Positions 1 to 14,413 of a stretch of DNA of 64,000 nucleotides are shown piece after piece (the first letter of the stretch is position 1; the number at the start of each line of letters is the position of its first letter). Under the pieces are notes generated by a model. That model made no database searches. It was not told the origin of the DNA and saw only the letters and a program-made list of their open reading frames with translations. Source of the stretch: Anagrus nilaparvatae (lineage: Eukaryota > Arthropoda > Insecta > Hymenoptera > Mymaridae); assembly GCA_022575985.1 (NCBI GenBank), contig JAKSXM010000272.1, positions 20,952,501 through 21,016,500 on the forward strand. Direction: 5' to 3'. A program made the position numbers and the translations under genes.

Positions 1-3000
1 TTTTTAATTCAAAAAACAGCTGCTATTTCAAAATTTTTTAATCCAGAACCATAAAAATTAGTAAGGTGTTATATTTTAACATACTAAATCCAGCCGAATT
101 TGATTTTTCAAAATTTTGACATTCGTTTTCGTATTAGGTCATTTTCACTAAGAATTACTTGAATAGCTTCTTATAAAAAGTCTGATTTCGTAGAATTGAC
201 TATATATATCAATAGAAAAGGTTTAAAGGCATTAAAAAATAATTTATTTTATGATAAATTTTACATATGAAATCGGTTCTGCCTAAATTTGCATATAAAT
301 ATAGCTTTTTTCGCTAAATTTTCATTTTCAAAATCGGAAAATTTCACTAATTATCGTTATAACTTTTCCGTATGTGAAAATACCCATACCCATATCAGGT
401 GAAAGTATATGGAATACCCTGTCTCTACTCCCAGTTTGAAGTTATTTGAAGTGACGGGTTTTGAGTTATGAGCTACAGACGGTACAAACTAGCAATTGGT
501 ACGGCTCACATTTTCCAATTTTCCGGGTTTCCACGTGAAAATTTTAAAAAACGGTTTAAAAATTCGGATAGCCAGGGAAATTTCCGATCGAAACCGTTTT
601 TCTAATAATATTTTTAACATTTCTTCATGCTTTTATATAATGAAGCAAAAGTTGGTGTCTGAGAGCTTTAAAATCGGTCCCAATTTTCAAAAATTCATAG
701 AGGCGGCTAGAAACGATTTTACGATGTAAAATTTGGGGAGTGAGGACATTTTATATATATAATCACTTGTGTAAAGTTACAGCCCAATCGGAAGACCCCA
801 TCTGGAGGTCAACGTACGTTTCACATGGAATCAGCCATAGGTCAAATTTCGATTTTTGATTTTTTGGCATATAAGCACATTTTGAGACCCCAGGAAGCTA
901 AAAAACCGGTTTTTAAAAAAAGTATGTGTGAGTGTGTGTGTGTGTATATATTTATGTAATTGGTGATATTTCATAAACATTATAGAGTTAAGACCTAATT
1001 TTTTTTTTTTAATTTTTTATCAAAAAAGCTCTGGGTACTTTTTTTTTTTTTAATTTGGATGTAATACCTCATTGATTTCCACGACAGTACTTATATTTGA
1101 AAGTATGATTTTTACTCGATTTCTTGAATCTGATACTTAATTTTTTGAAAATTTTTTTCCCCAAATTTTTTTGACGAAAAAATACAAAAAACAATTTTTT
1201 TTTTCTTTTTGGACGTAGTGCCTAATTTATTTTTATGAGAGTACTAGTTTTAGACAGTTCGTTTATAGTAATTTTTTGGATCTGATACCGAATTTTTCCA
1301 AAATTTATTTCTCAAAATTAAAAAAGTTTTTTTAAACTGCAATATTTTTTTTTTTTTTTTGGTGTAATACTTCATTTAATTCCATGAAAGTACTATCTTG
1401 AATAATTATTATCCAATGAATTACGTTAGATTTTATTTGAAATAAATAGATTTAGTTAAATTCAATACATAAATTTTCTTTTAACTTTTAAAAGGTAATA
1501 GAAATCAGTGTATGATTGCATGGTTGTAATCGGTGATATCTGTGGCATATTGAAGTATTTATCTCATTGTTTGAGGAAGCTTAGTGCCAGCTAGTTGGCA
1601 GGGTATTTTTTTATTCCATTTTGAAAACACCCGTGAAAAATCTCGGTTGTTTTTTTTTTGTTCGCACACTTTTTGTATAATTATTTTTTAAGTCAAGTAT
1701 CAGTACTTAGAAAAATAGTATCTTGAATAAAAATTAATTAGTTTTTTATTATTATTTTTCTAAAAATTTAAATTGGGATCAATTACTATTTTTAAGAAAA
1801 TGACAAATTTAAAACAGTAAGTATATTAAGTATAAATGTTAAAAAGAGTGCAAATTATTTATTTCCTTCTTTAATTTACATGAAAAAATAAATAAATACT
1901 TATAGGTAATAAAAATTATAATTTTTTTCTAGTAAGCTTTTTTTAAAGTATTTTTCATCTTTTTCAAGCGTGAACGAAAAATACCCGGCATATTATTCAT
2001 GTAATCATAATGCCAGGGAAATTTAAGATGAAAAAATTGTACCTTTGGACCTCGGATACTTTTCGGGAATACCCGAAGACCGACCCGACCCGACCCGAAA
2101 AAATCCACAACTGACCCGAAGCTTCTGGTCGGAAAACCGCACACCCCTAGAAAAAAAAAGGAAGATCTCATTACATCATTAATAAAGCCTTATTTATCAC
2201 CATCACTTTTTATCAACTTTTTAGTCTTATTTGTCTCCATTACTTGTGGTAAGCGTTGGCAATCCTGTGCCGCCTGCTTTTCGGATGAAAACATTTATAT
2301 AAATAATTTTTGAGTTATTGTATGATTTATTATTTCTTATATTTTTGGGCATTTAAAAATTAAATGCCTGTCTAATATACGTTAAATAAAATGCTATAGA
2401 TAAAAGAATTCAGGTTATTCATCCCCTTGTTTTCTAATATAACAAATAAATATTTATCATGTGTATCGAATAATAAATATTTTTTCAGTCCAAAAATCTT
2501 CCCTTATTGAATTAAATGACTAAATTTTACAAAAATTTATTACTTTTCTCCAGCGCCTACATAAATTTTACAAATGAGGACATTGTTAAACCAATTTTTG
2601 AGAGGACATTATTTAATATCACTTTTTTGGGGGTAAATTTATTAATATACTTTCCATTTCAAAATCAACATTGATTCTTGTAAATGGATGTTAAATAGAG
2701 CAAATTTTTTTTCTTCTTTTGCCGATAATAAATAAATCATTTTTATGCTAGTTAGTCAAAAAAATCAATAATAATTTAAATCTAAAATTAGTAGTCATAA
2801 TTAGTATAGTTTCATTACTCATTCTTAACCGAACTCATGTAAAGTTACAAATTTTTTAATAATACTTGTTGCATAATAGAATAATTTTTTAAAATTCCAT
2901 AAACGTAAATATAATAAAAATTTTAATATAAAAAGAAGTAAATTTCATTTATGCTAATAAGAGATTTTTTGAATTGTATTACACTTTATATAAAAATTTA

Positions 3001-6000
3001 TTATCCTATTAAATTATCTATTGATCTTGTTATCTCTATAATTTTATAGATGAATTTTTGTAAAATGAAAATATATATAGCTGGTACTTATATTGAAAAT
3101 AGTTAAACTAGCAATTGGTTATTACGAATAATTTAACCTAAATTCATTGTAGCCCATTTAGAGGATCCCATTTAACTTTTAAAGGGCAACGAGCAAAAAG
3201 CAGGCCTGAACTGATCTACCACGAAAAATTTTGTACTCCCGAAATCCATTTTTTCGGGCCCATTTTGTTCTTATAGGCAATTTGCTCCAGTTTATTACCT
3301 GTGATCTATTTTTTATACCCTTGGATTTAATTCTTACCTTCGAATGAACTTCCCCATTTAAAATATACAGCCGAGTAATAATGCAGAAAGTATAAGAAAG
3401 TATAATCCCCATCTGTATTTTCATTTTTCAATTTATTTTCAAGTTCGTTTTGCCCTTACACCATTCGCGCCGCTTGGGCCTAATTTATTATCCGTGATGT
3501 ATTTTGTATTCCTAGAATACATTTTTACTCTCAGAGAATATACTTTTTCCAATATTTTTGCAAAAGGATTTCATCTTAGACCCAAGAAAACAATTTTGCC
3601 TTTAAGGCAATTCGTTCTTGGCACGGCTTGATTTATCATCCAGGATCCTCTTTGTACCCTCAGAATCCATATTTTACTTTGGAAATTAACTTTTATATTA
3701 GCAATTCATTTTATTCCATCTTACCCCTTAGAAAAATAACACCCCTTCATGTAAAGTATTATGCCCCTGAATTTATTTTTTATCTCAGAAACTTATTTGC
3801 CAAGTGCTGATTAATATATTTTTTTAGAAACATGTTTTTCTTTTTTTCTATACAATGTTTACATTCCGGCAAAAAATGTATGATTATACATAATGATTTC
3901 TTACGGGTATATAACGCGTTTTAAAATTACTATTACTCTTCTCGGAAAAATCGTTTTAGAGAAAAAAAATTATGGCGAATATTCTGCAGAATAAATTTAA
4001 AATAGAACTATAAAAATTTCAAGTAATTTTATACAGCTTGTGCTGCAGGTTATAAAATTTTTATACACAATAAGGAAATTATTTATGATGTTATTTTATG
4101 ATTTATACGGAAAGGATTATGTAAAATCTGTGTGTTACCAAGCTTTGGTTTTATGAAAGTATTTTTATTTTTTTTTCCACCTAATGCAATCTGTAAGTAT
4201 TGAATGGTACAGTAGAATTCTAAAAGCTCTTTTGCAGACTGCGATAGGGTGGGCTTCATTTTTTTTTCTGTACAAAAAATTACTCAAATTTTATTGATTT
4301 CTATAGAAATAGCTATTTTTTAAACAAGTAACCAAATATTGGTTTTGACTTTGCATCTCGCTTTGCATGCAGTTGTATGCGCGAATGAATACAGATAGCA
4401 TGCAAAGGTTGAATCCGATATTCTGTCCCGTGATTTAAAACATAGTTTTACATAAAAGGCCAAAAATTTCTAAATTAGAAAATAATCTTTATTGCCTTAG
4501 ATATGTAAAGTACATTTATTAAACCTTGTAGGACGACTTTATCGCACTTTCTAAATAAATTATTTACGTAATTAGTAAAGACTTAACCAAATATTCGCAT
4601 TCGGTGTAATATAACTTTATATCTTTTGTTTCATAAAATAGTATTATAGATAGGGGTAGGGGCCAAAATTATTAATAATTTTTAAAGATATCCAGAAAAT
4701 ATTGAACAGGGGGGTAAATTTTCTTCAATATACTACTTTTAGCAGGGTGTAAATTTTATCTTAAATACGATTTTGTATGATCCATCTAAACACAGGTAAC
4801 ATAATTGGTAAGCAATTTAGAACCTCATGGAAATCTAACATATCATTTAACACACCCCTTACAACAAACCAATAAAAGTGATAAAAATTGATAAAACTCA
4901 AAAAATAAAAATTCAAAGCTAAAAACTGAACAAAACCATTTAATTTCAGTTGTATCCAATGAACCTTGAGTCAAAACTAAGCCCAGTTAGCATAGAATTC
5001 CTCAAATATCATACTTACGTATATTTGATATTGGATTTTTCGTTACATAAATTCAATTTATCAATGACATATTATTAATAATATATTTGATAAAAATTAG
5101 ATTTTTTTATATTCATAGGTTTGTATTGTATAATAATATAATGTACAGAGCATAATATTAAAAAGGAATTGTTCGATGACATTTAATTTCTTGTAGATAC
5201 AAAATATCAATCCTTACCTATACACGTAGAAAATTTTACTTTAAAAATCTATTATTATGATAAAATTGTATTGATATTTTCAGTAATATACAAATTTAAT
5301 TAAATTTTTCAAAAAAAATTCTTTTAAAATAGTAAAAAAATTGATACTGCTCTGAATGTTGACCAATTTTGGTCAATATGTCTTATTCCTTTTAAGGATG
5401 AAATTAGCAGTACTTTGAGTTAACAATTAATTAGCATTGAATCCTATTTAAATTTCTTAAGGTAATTTATACCAACTGAGAAAATTTAATTTAAAAACTT
5501 TAAAAATATAAACCAAAAATTATCCACCAAACTTTGGGAATAATCTTCAATGGTAACAAACATTATGAATAAACATCATTAGAGATTATTAACCTTTAAT
5601 TAATTCAATTCATACTCTTAAAAATCCTTTTTTTAGAAAAAAAACTAGTAATTACAGTAATCCAATATATTTTTCACGCTGTGGTATTTCTTCTAACTAC
5701 CCTTTTTATTAAAAAAAATATATATGCATGGAATCGCGTTGTCCGACTGATTTTAATTATTAGCTTAACAGTACTATATTACGGGGATCTCTCTTTTTCT
5801 AAAAAATATATGTACTGACAAATAAAAATAAAAGAAAAGTCGCGTGTGTGTGAAAAAAACTAATCAATATTCAGGATATGTAGAGTTTTGCCCAACCCCT
5901 CTTATTTGTTAAAAAAAAGTATGTTGATATTTATATGGGTTGATCTAGCTGGTTTTGACAGGGTAAACGATTTTTTTTTAAATTTTTTCTTAAATTTGAT

Positions 6001-7380
6001 AGTGATTTCATTCAACAGGTGACAATTTGTTTTTACGTTTTTTTTTAATTCCAATTTTATATAATTAAGCTTACTTTTAGTTTGTAACTTAGTCATAGAA
6101 GGGGTTGTGCACCTAAGAGGGTCTAGTATAATAAAGTGGGGTGTTTTTTGCGCAAAACGTCAATCGCTATAAAAAATTATGAAAAATCCGACTAAAAAAA
6201 CTGCAATATTAAAAAATATCTACACATTTAACTTGGTGTTTGAGATATGCGCCGATTTGCTGCGACATGCCCGTTTAAAACAATAGATAAACAAAATGTT
6301 AATTTATTTTAAAAATTTTCTACTCTGAAAAAAAAAATCCGGTTTCCGTTAGTAGAATTTTTTCATTTGACGCAAACGAATTTTTAAAAAATATTTACAT
6401 ATTAATTTTTTTTACTTAATTGGCTTTAATCTCTTATTATCACTGACCTACATAAAATATTACAATTCTAAAAATTATAAAAATAAAGCAAATATTTAAA
6501 ATTTAGATTATCTTTGAATTTCGTGTAATTTGCTTCAGCTTAACAACATCAATTACTAAACCCTAGTTAAATGACAAATCTAAAAATTTTTCTGAAAAAT
6601 CTTTTACTTTGCATTTTGTATCGTAAACTCGTACGACCAAGTCTACTGGAATCACCCATATATTCTATAAATATAATCAACATACCTGCTATACTTATGT
6701 ATTGCTCTTTTGATATTATCATACAAGCATGTCTTTTCCTGAATATATAATTATGATATTTTCTTTTAACTAAATACCTTTTTTTTTTACTACCTAATTG
6801 AAATTTGCAAAAATTTAATAACTGTTTGTTTAATTTAAAGTATTAAAAAACAAAAGAAAGAGATAGAAGATATTTTAATTAAAAATAGATAATACTTTTT
6901 ACGTGTTATTTTTTTGTAAAAAAATATTATGAATATTTTAATTTTATATAATAGAAATATTTTGATTTTAAAGCTTGCATGAAAAATTTAACATACAGAA
7001 AATACTTAATAAGGCACATAATTTTAATAGAGATTTTTTTCTTAGGTTTATAAAAAACTAGAATAATAATATATAAAAAAAATGATATTTGCGAGAGGTC
7101 ACAAGTCACGAAACTTGAGAAAATATTAAAAAAATAGGTACCTAAATAATTTTTATTTTTCTTAAAAATTAATGATTACAGCATTCTCACCTTCGTGTAA
7201 ATATAAATTATTTTTTAAAAACTTCTTTTTAATTATACAAAAAAAATCAGAAAATTTTAATTAAAATTATTTATATAAAAAAAAGAGTATCAAGAGAGTA
7301 AAAAAATAAATCATACTTTTATAACATACATTGTCAAGATAAATTTAAAATAATAAAAATTTCTTTTTGCATATTTCTAG
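1..7380. other. AT-rich non-coding stretch upstream of the AdoR exons
   Basis: I find no exon here that I can support. The open frames are short and low in complexity. The stretch is either intergenic or the intron separating the missing AdoR exons (TM1-TM3) from 7381. It holds a (GT)n run near 926-946, long poly-T tracts, a GC-richer tract at about 2050-2150 ending in a CCGCACACCCCTAG transposon-like end, and a decayed repeat tract at 3170-3800 listed separately. Confidence 0.6.
3170..3800. repeat. Decayed, irregularly spaced repeat tract
   Basis: A phrase resembling GATTTATCATCCAGGATC, followed by TTTGTACCCTCAGAATCC, recurs in degraded form near 3211, 3289, 3481 and 3627, in the same orientation. 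Several copies are preceded by a GGCAATT(C/T)G-like phrase. Spacing is uneven (about 80 to 190 bp), so this is an old, eroded array or several fragments of one repeat. The short open frames inside it (3179-3424 minus, 3628-3810 plus) are by-products of this composition. Confidence 0.4.
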
Positions 7381-10300
7381 GGATAATCTGTGCTTGCTGG
7401 GTAGCTGGTTCTTTAGTTGGATTTTTACCATTACTTGGATGGAATTCAGGAAAGAAATCCAATGATACATGTATCTTTACTAAAGTTATGAATTATGATT
7501 ATCTCGTCTTCCTTTACTTTGCTACTATTATTTTTCCAGCATTGTTGATTGCTGCTTTTTATGCTCATATTTATAGAGTTGTTGTTAAACAGGTTAGTTT
7601 CTTACTTTTATTTTCATTTTAACACATGTTTTTGTTTTTCATTTAATATTTTTAATTTTTAATTTTTATTGTATAAAATGAGAATATCAATGATTTCGCG
7701 TCACATGGGACTATAAAGAAATCGGTCCATTTTTTTCCGATTGTGCAATTAAAATCAAATCTATTTCCATAAAAAGTTACAAAACATCTTAAAAACTCTC
7801 CCTTGGTTAACCCCTTAGTTAAAATATGAATCTCTATACATTTAGATAATCTTTATCGTCGATATCGACGTAAACGTATTAAGCTTCCCTTAGATGCCTA
7901 TTGCAACTTTAGATGTGCTCTAAACTATAAAATCTCATTGGAAAAAATTAACTTTTGTTGGAACAAATTATTCACAAATAATTGCCCTCCCCTACTCTCG
8001 CGATCATCTGAAACAAACTAGAACACTTAGGTCTTGCCAGTCCATTCACCACCACAAAGCCCTTTTTTCTCTGAATCAGCAAAATAGTTATTTATTATCT
8101 GCTCAAAACTCTAATCCCTTCCTTTAACAAAATCATCTTCCAACAGATCCTAACCGCCCCTTTTCCAAATTTACAAACATCACCTTACCTTCTGGTTGGT
8201 CTTATTCTTTGGTAAAGCATTACCTTTCAAGACCCATAATCCGCAATTTTTTATCTTATCGCTATAGTCAATAACCCAAATGCCCAATTTCGGTTCAAAA
8301 TGATCAGTTTTCAAATTGCTGCCAAAATTGAAATATTTGTTGAAAAAAGGTCATATACATCTCAAAAATTTAAAACATGTCCCAAATTTCCAAAAATTTT
8401 TATTCACCCCTTTTCAACTATTTATTTGCAAGATATAATAATTTAACGTGAGAGTTTAAATTATAGGTTTTTTAAAAAATGTATATAGTTATTACTATAC
8501 CTTTGTAATAGAGGCAAATCTCAATAACAACTCAAGGAAATCAAATGAGTAAAGAATTTTTGGGAACTCGGAACCTAAACGAACCTTCTTTAGACTTATA
8601 AAACCCATTTTAGTCAAAAAATATAATGTAGGCAGCAATTTAAAAATTGGTCATTTTTGTCCAATTTTGACCATTTAGTTTTTTAACGATAACAGTAGGA
8701 GAATCACTAATAAAAATTGTGGTTTACGATTTCCCAATTTTTTACTTTTCCCCATCAATAAATCCAAAGATCTGAAAAAATTGGATATTCAGGAAAACAA
8801 AAAGTACCTTTTGGTTTTTTTTATCTGCAAAATTTAAGCTTAATTGTAAATAAAAATTTTTTATCCGCATATAATATAACTTTACAATCACGTATACGTG
8901 TAAAAACAAAATTGCCTTTTTTTTTTAAACAAGGCTTAAAAAATTAATCAATATTTCCCATATATCTCTATATAATATAAAATAAATAAATAAAAAAAAA
9001 TGAAAAACAAACTTTTATAATATAAACAAACTTTTTTAATCGTTATATTTACACATCAGTAGTACAGTAGAAAAAAAAGAAAACTAACAATCAAAAAACT
9101 ATATACTCTAAAAAAAAAAAGTATTATAAATAATAATCAATCAATTAAATGATAAAAAATAATATTTTTTTGCAGCTACGTCAAATAGTGACAATGGATA
9201 CTGGTAAACGTAAAGAAAATGAAACAACTGGTACAATGTTACGTTTATTAGGTGCAGCGCAAAAACGTGATGTCAAAGCAACCCAAAATTTATCAAGAAT
9301 AGTAGCATTTTTTATAATTTGTTGGTTTCCGTTATATACAATTAATTGTGTACAAGCATTTTGTAATAATTGTCAAGTTAATGATATATTAATGAATTTT
9401 TGTATTATATTATCACATTTTAATTCGGTTGGTAATCCAGTATTATATGCGTATCATTTAAAAGATTTTCGTGCTGCTTTGAAAAAATTTATTTTAAATT
9501 TATTTTATTATAATAACAATAATTATAATAATAATAATAATAATTTAATTAATAATGATAAACAAGGAGTATTAAGTCTTATTAATAGAGATGCTAATAA
9601 ATCACCAACAAATATTAGTAAACAAATTAAATTGTATGAAACCAATAAATTTACTACTAGTATGTCGTTTAAGAATAATAATGACGTTAGTTCAACAATA
9701 GATAATTTTGATAGGTAAGAATAATTATTATTTTTTTACATTTTATTTAAATTTTTTAACAGTTCCCATTTCAAGGGGGGTACACTCAGCGCTAAGTAAC
9801 TGTGCATCAATTATGCGACCAGTGTGCATCAGGTGTGCGCCTTTTTTAACAAGATTCGTATTCACCTACAACCCCTAGGAAATAAGATATCAACCCCTAA
9901 CGTGGGGTAAATTTTCAAATAATACTTAAAAATACTTAAGATGGTCCCAAATGCTAAAAAATTTGAAATATAAATCCCTTTTGCAGAAGTGGATACATTT
10001 TGACCAAGGGATCAAAACTGTATGGGTCTAAAAATAATTGAATATTTTAGGTCAAGAATCTCTTCTAGTATTTAAAGTTTGAAAATTTACCCCATTTTAG
10101 GGGTTGATTATATGATATCTTATTGCATCAGTGTTTTAGGTAAGAACCAACTCACCCTCCTGCTTACTAAACACACCTCTAGGGAGAGTTCTAATGGCAA
10201 ATACATAATTGGAACTTAATTTTTTCCAATCTCTTGGGAGTCCTAGCGATTATTTTCGATATACTAATAAATACAAAAAAAACATTTTTGCATTTGGGAA

Positions 10301-11129
10301 CATCTTAACTTTCTTTAATGATTATTTCAAAAATTGCTCAACTTTAGGGGTTGATATCTCATTTCGTAGGGGTTGAAAGTAAAAACAAACTCCGGAAATT
10401 TAAAGAGCGACCCAAATTACCAATAAGTGAGTTTTTCAGATTAAAATATACAGTTTTTATTACCAAAAAATTCAAGAGTCCAAGAATTGTCGGTTGGGCA
10501 TTAATAGGTTAAGAAAGTCTTGGCTCATTCAACTAAATAAAAGGGAACGAATTTTCAACCTAATAAACCCACTCAGCCTCTTTGTTAAAAAAGGCACACA
10601 CCTATCGCACACTGGTCGCATATTGATGCCCAACTAAAGTAAAAAAGTGCTGTTGTAAAATTGTGTGATAAAATTAAAATCTGTATTGAAGATAAAAATT
10701 TTATTTAAAATAATCAATTTATAAGAAATTTAAACCGCTCGACAAATCGCACACTTTTTTACTTGTATAAATTGAGAAAAATTACCTTTGAAAAAATATT
10801 CTTAATTAATTTTGTTCTTCAATACAATTAATGGAAATCAAATTTTTAATAAATTTAATAAATTTTTTGTTTCCAGATTAATAAATGATAATAATACAAC
10901 AGTATTAACAGAAATGAATATAAATTATAGTGATAATTTAAATAAAATATCATCAAATTTAATAGAAGAAAAAGCACCATTAGCAAATCCAGAAATTGAT
11001 ATACCATTTGTTGATTTTGATGTTAACGACGATTACGAAGATAATAACGATGATAAAATTGATGTCATTTTAACAGAATCAATAATTGTTATCAAAGCTG
11101 ATATTAATAACAAAAATGATAATACGTAA
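7381..11129 (+). CDS. AdoR: Adenosine receptor (class A GPCR), 3' part of gene
   Basis: Three exons: 7381-7592, 9176-9714 and 10877-11129 (stop TAA). The junctions keep frame: phase 0 after codon CAG, then AG|A giving Arg. The first exon encodes TM4 (CWVAGSLVGFLPLLGWNSG), an extracellular loop with Cys, and TM5. This matches the 'CWV...GL.PMLGWN' region of adenosine A2-type receptors. The second encodes the third intracellular loop, TM6 with FIICWFPLY (the CWxP motif) and TM7 with NPVLYAY (NPxxY). A long cytoplasmic tail follows, with an Asn/Tyr run from (AAT)n-type codons near 9508-9560. The last exon is an acidic tail of about 84 residues. TM1-TM3 and the DRY motif lie outside the window or in an exon I could not find. 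Family role: G-protein-coupled sensing of extracellular adenosine at the plasma membrane. The TM4-TM7 identification is strong. The last exon is supported by exact frame continuity rather than by homology. Confidence 0.88.
9508..9560 (+). repeat. Asn-coding AAT/AAC microsatellite in the AdoR tail
   Basis: The run of TAT/AAT/AAC codons encodes a Tyr-Asn stretch immediately after the Lys-Phe end of helix 8. Such trinucleotide tracts in coding sequence are length-variable. Here it lies in the non-conserved cytoplasmic tail, so function is probably tolerant of it. Confidence 0.7.
9799..10635. mobile_element. Foldback element in the last AdoR intron
   Basis: Inverted arms: the left arm reads GTGCATCAATTATGCGACC, then AGTGTGCATCAGGTGTGCGC and TTTTTTAACAA. 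The right end carries its imperfect complement (TTGTTAAAAAAGGCACACAC, then CTATCGCACACTGGTCGCAT). Further inside, AACCCCTA and TAGGGGTTGATAT segments also face each other. No coding capacity was seen. The superfamily and target duplication could not be fixed. Confidence 0.6.
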
Positions 11130-12680
11130 AAAGACTGAACCAATATGAAATTATATTGAAAAAATAATTTAATTTAATCTGTAAATATATTTTTTATTTA
11201 TTTTTATATAGAATTAATTTTTTTAGCTTTTAATTTTATTTATAAATTATGAAATTTTTTAAGCTAGATAATTTTTTTGTAGTTATTTTTAGATCTTTTT
11301 GTACTTGTAAATTTAAATATAAAAAAAAAATGAAAATTTTTATTTTTTTAAGGAGGTATATTTTTTTTATTATTTTAAAAATAGTAAATAATTATCATAA
11401 TATATGAATCATTCTGAGTCAAGATCACAAAAATTTTATTTTTACTTACATGTTACGTATGTTTTTATTATTTTCAAAAATATATATTAATATTTTGAAT
11501 TTCTGAAGGTTGAACTTCAAAATTGATAAATGACGTAAAGCACAATATTTTAAAATTAGAAAAAATTTTTGATAAAAATTATAACTTAAATAATTGTAAT
11601 TAGTTTTGTTTTGACTTAGAATGACTCATATTTCATAATTTTATATTATATTCCAATAAATTTAATGATCTAAAAAAATTGTATAAAATTTTAATTGTAA
11701 GTTTCTAAACTGCCTCTATAAAAAAATACTCTAAGAAATAACAGTAACTATTACATTACAAAAATTGTGTAAAAAAATAAAATTGTAAAAAAATGCATAT
11801 TTTATGTTACAGTCTGTAATAATTTATGCTACATGTTATGTCATTAACAAATCGTTACAAATATTCTGAATATTAAAAAATAACCATTTATACTTGTAAA
11901 TGTCGACTTGTTGCATATTATAAATTCGAATTTGTACCATTTTTTGTAGAATTTCATGCTTTTTGGAATTTATATATATACTCGAAACTTTTATGACTTC
12001 AGCAAATAGCAAATTTTTTTTTCGCGAATTTTCAGTAAGCTACAAAATTTTAAAATAATGAAAAGTTATCTTGGTGAAAAATCCGGTGACAGAAAAGTGG
12101 TTTTATGAGTTTTATTTAAATTTTTATTTCCATGAAATTAATAAAGTTTATGGTAAAAAAAGATAGATTCATAATTTTTGCCATCAGATGGAAGATAAAT
12201 AAAAATCTCGTTTAATGGTCAAAATTTTCACTATAAATTCAGAAATCATTAACAATCCTAAACAGGACTAACTTAATCAAAGCATTTATCAATGATGACT
12301 AAATTCTAGACTAAATTTGCTATTAATTGAAAAATTTGACATTAAAATTATTTGCGGTGTACATTATTTAATTCAGCAATAATTTTCTCTTATATAATTC
12401 AAGTTAGTTTTTGATGTTAATTGGTATACTAAATCAATGTAATAGAAACTGTTAAATTTTATGTGATTAATTAAGCACAATGGTTAAAAATTTAAAGAAC
12501 GTACCTCATTTAATGAAAATCAATTTTTAAGTTGACATTAATATTTTTTTATACACAGGACCATAAAATTTTATTAAATGTAATGTATCGATAAATAAAT
12601 ATTTATAAATTGTATATAAAATTAATACTATTAGATATATATTGGATAAGCAGTTGAACACAGAAAATGGAAAAAATTTA

Positions 12681-12797
12681 GGGTGACTGTAGCAATTAGT
12701 TACTAAAGTTTCCCTATTAATAACTACTCGACTTCCATAAGAGTAACATGGTATTGAACATTAATTTGGGGGTGGTCATTAATTGGTACCGTCACCC
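12681..12797. mobile_element. 117-bp MITE, Tc1/mariner-like ends
   Basis: The ends are GGGTGACTGTAGCAATTA and the imperfect complement of AATTGGTACCGTCACCC. Each is flanked by TA (12679-12680 and 12798-12799), the target duplication expected for Tc1/mariner elements. No coding capacity. Confidence 0.65.
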
Positions 12798-13060
12798 TAT
12801 ATATTATATTTTAATGTTTTTTGTCCACATAGGCTAATTATTACTATATAATTCTATTTTTAATTAACTGTTTGGGACGTCGACTTGCTTCAAAATTTCA
12901 ATGTTTTTTAAGTAGTGTGTATACTTAAAAATGTTACAACTTTACTAAAATCATTGAAAATCCAAATAAATTACACGCTTATTGTGTCACATATTACTTT
13001 GTTTAGTTATTATTATCTTTTTCCACAATATTCAATAAAGAAAAATTCCATTGTTTGCTA

Positions 13061-13196
13061 CATAGTAAAAAAATGTACACAATATTACAGTTTAGTAATT
13101 TTACTACACTTGTAGCAATATTACTAAACTGTAGTAAAAATACTAAACTTTTGACAGTCTGACTGTAGTAACATTGTGTACATTTTTTTTACTGTG
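13061..13196. mobile_element. 136-bp MITE with TA duplication
   Basis: The left end CATAGTAAAAAAATGTACAC pairs with the right end GTGTACATTTTTTTTACTGT, nearly perfectly inverted. Both ends are bounded by TA (13059-13060, 13197-13198). Inside, TTACAGTTTAGTAAT-type segments repeat in both orientations, so the whole unit could fold on itself. The overlapping short open frame at 12915-13115 is not a gene. Confidence 0.65.
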
Positions 13197-14413
13197 TACA
13201 TAACATTTTGAAATCATTCGGTAAAAAAGATAAAAAGATTTCATAGATATCAAGATAAACTCAAAAACGAACATCAATACTTGTTGCTCTTGGCCCGAAA
13301 AATTCATTCAGCTAAATATAGGACAAAAAGGATATTTCTTGACGATCTTAATCTAAAACAGTATCCCAAACAGTTGAAATTTCCATTGACAGCCATAAAA
13401 AAAAAAGCTTAAAAAATAATGTATAAGTATATATTTTTTTTAAATTTAATGTAATATATTTTTGTAAATATAAATATTAATAAAATTAAAATAAAATAAA
13501 GAATATTGTATGTTTAAAAAAAAATAAATATATTTTTATTATTTACAAATTAAAAACACATACGTATCATATTTTTTTATGAAAAACATTTAAGTATACA
13601 ATCATACATTTAATATTATGAAGCTCATGGTGCTACTATTATTGAGAGATTTTATATGTCAGCCAATTTAAAATGCACACATTTAACGTTTTAAAGATAT
13701 TTTAATTTTAAGTTTTAGCCAGGGTGAATGCAATTTGTAGGTTGAAAGCTGGATTTTTAGATAACTTTTGAAATCGCAAATTCAAATATCAGAAGAAAAT
13801 AATTCAAAAATTTGGATCCTTAAATTTTTTTTGTTGGTCTAATAAACGATATTTGAAGGTGGACTAAATGAACGTGTTAAAATATTGCACTGGATGAAAT
13901 AAATCTACTTTTTTTTAACATTTGGCAAACTTTTATTGGAACAGAAAAAAATCTACTTTTAAATATTAAACTCTTTTACTTATAATTCATAAATTGGAAT
14001 TCATAATTTGATTTTATTGTAGGCTCTAAACATCATAGTAATTATTATGTTTAGGGAAGATTTCAAATTTAAGTCCATTAAAAGTGCATTTAAATTGCCA
14101 AAGTGATTTTATCTTATTTTAATTTTAAGTTTCAATGCTTGTAAAAGATCCTTAAATTTATCATAACTACAATTAAACTTAAATCTATACTTTTAACTTA
14201 ATAAAATTTTTCTACACAATATTCTCTAAAAACAGAGATTTATTTATTATCTACGTTTGAATAAACATTTTAAAACAGTTTTAATAACAAACACATCAGT
14301 TAATAAAGTATCAAACCTTAATAAAAATTTTTGCATTCATTTCTATGTACATTATAAGTTAATAGTATAAAACAAAATAATTAATTTAATTAATTTCTAA
14401 TAAATATTTAAAC

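Larger units (their letters stand above)
11130..14413. other. Intergenic region between AdoR and the nrf-6-like gene (convergent 3' ends)
   Basis: The two flanking genes converge. AT-rich with no supported gene. Several AATAAA signals occur on either strand and could serve as 3' ends, but none can be chosen. Two small TA-flanked MITEs (12681-12797 and 13061-13196) are the only structured objects I found. Confidence 0.6.

Noticed and set aside
496..729. 77-codon plus-strand frame
   Set aside because: No homology that I recognise and no splice continuity with the AdoR exons.
1..7380. Exons for TM1-TM3 of the adenosine receptor
   Set aside because: Searched for DRY-type and TM1/TM2 motifs on the plus strand and found none that could be supported.
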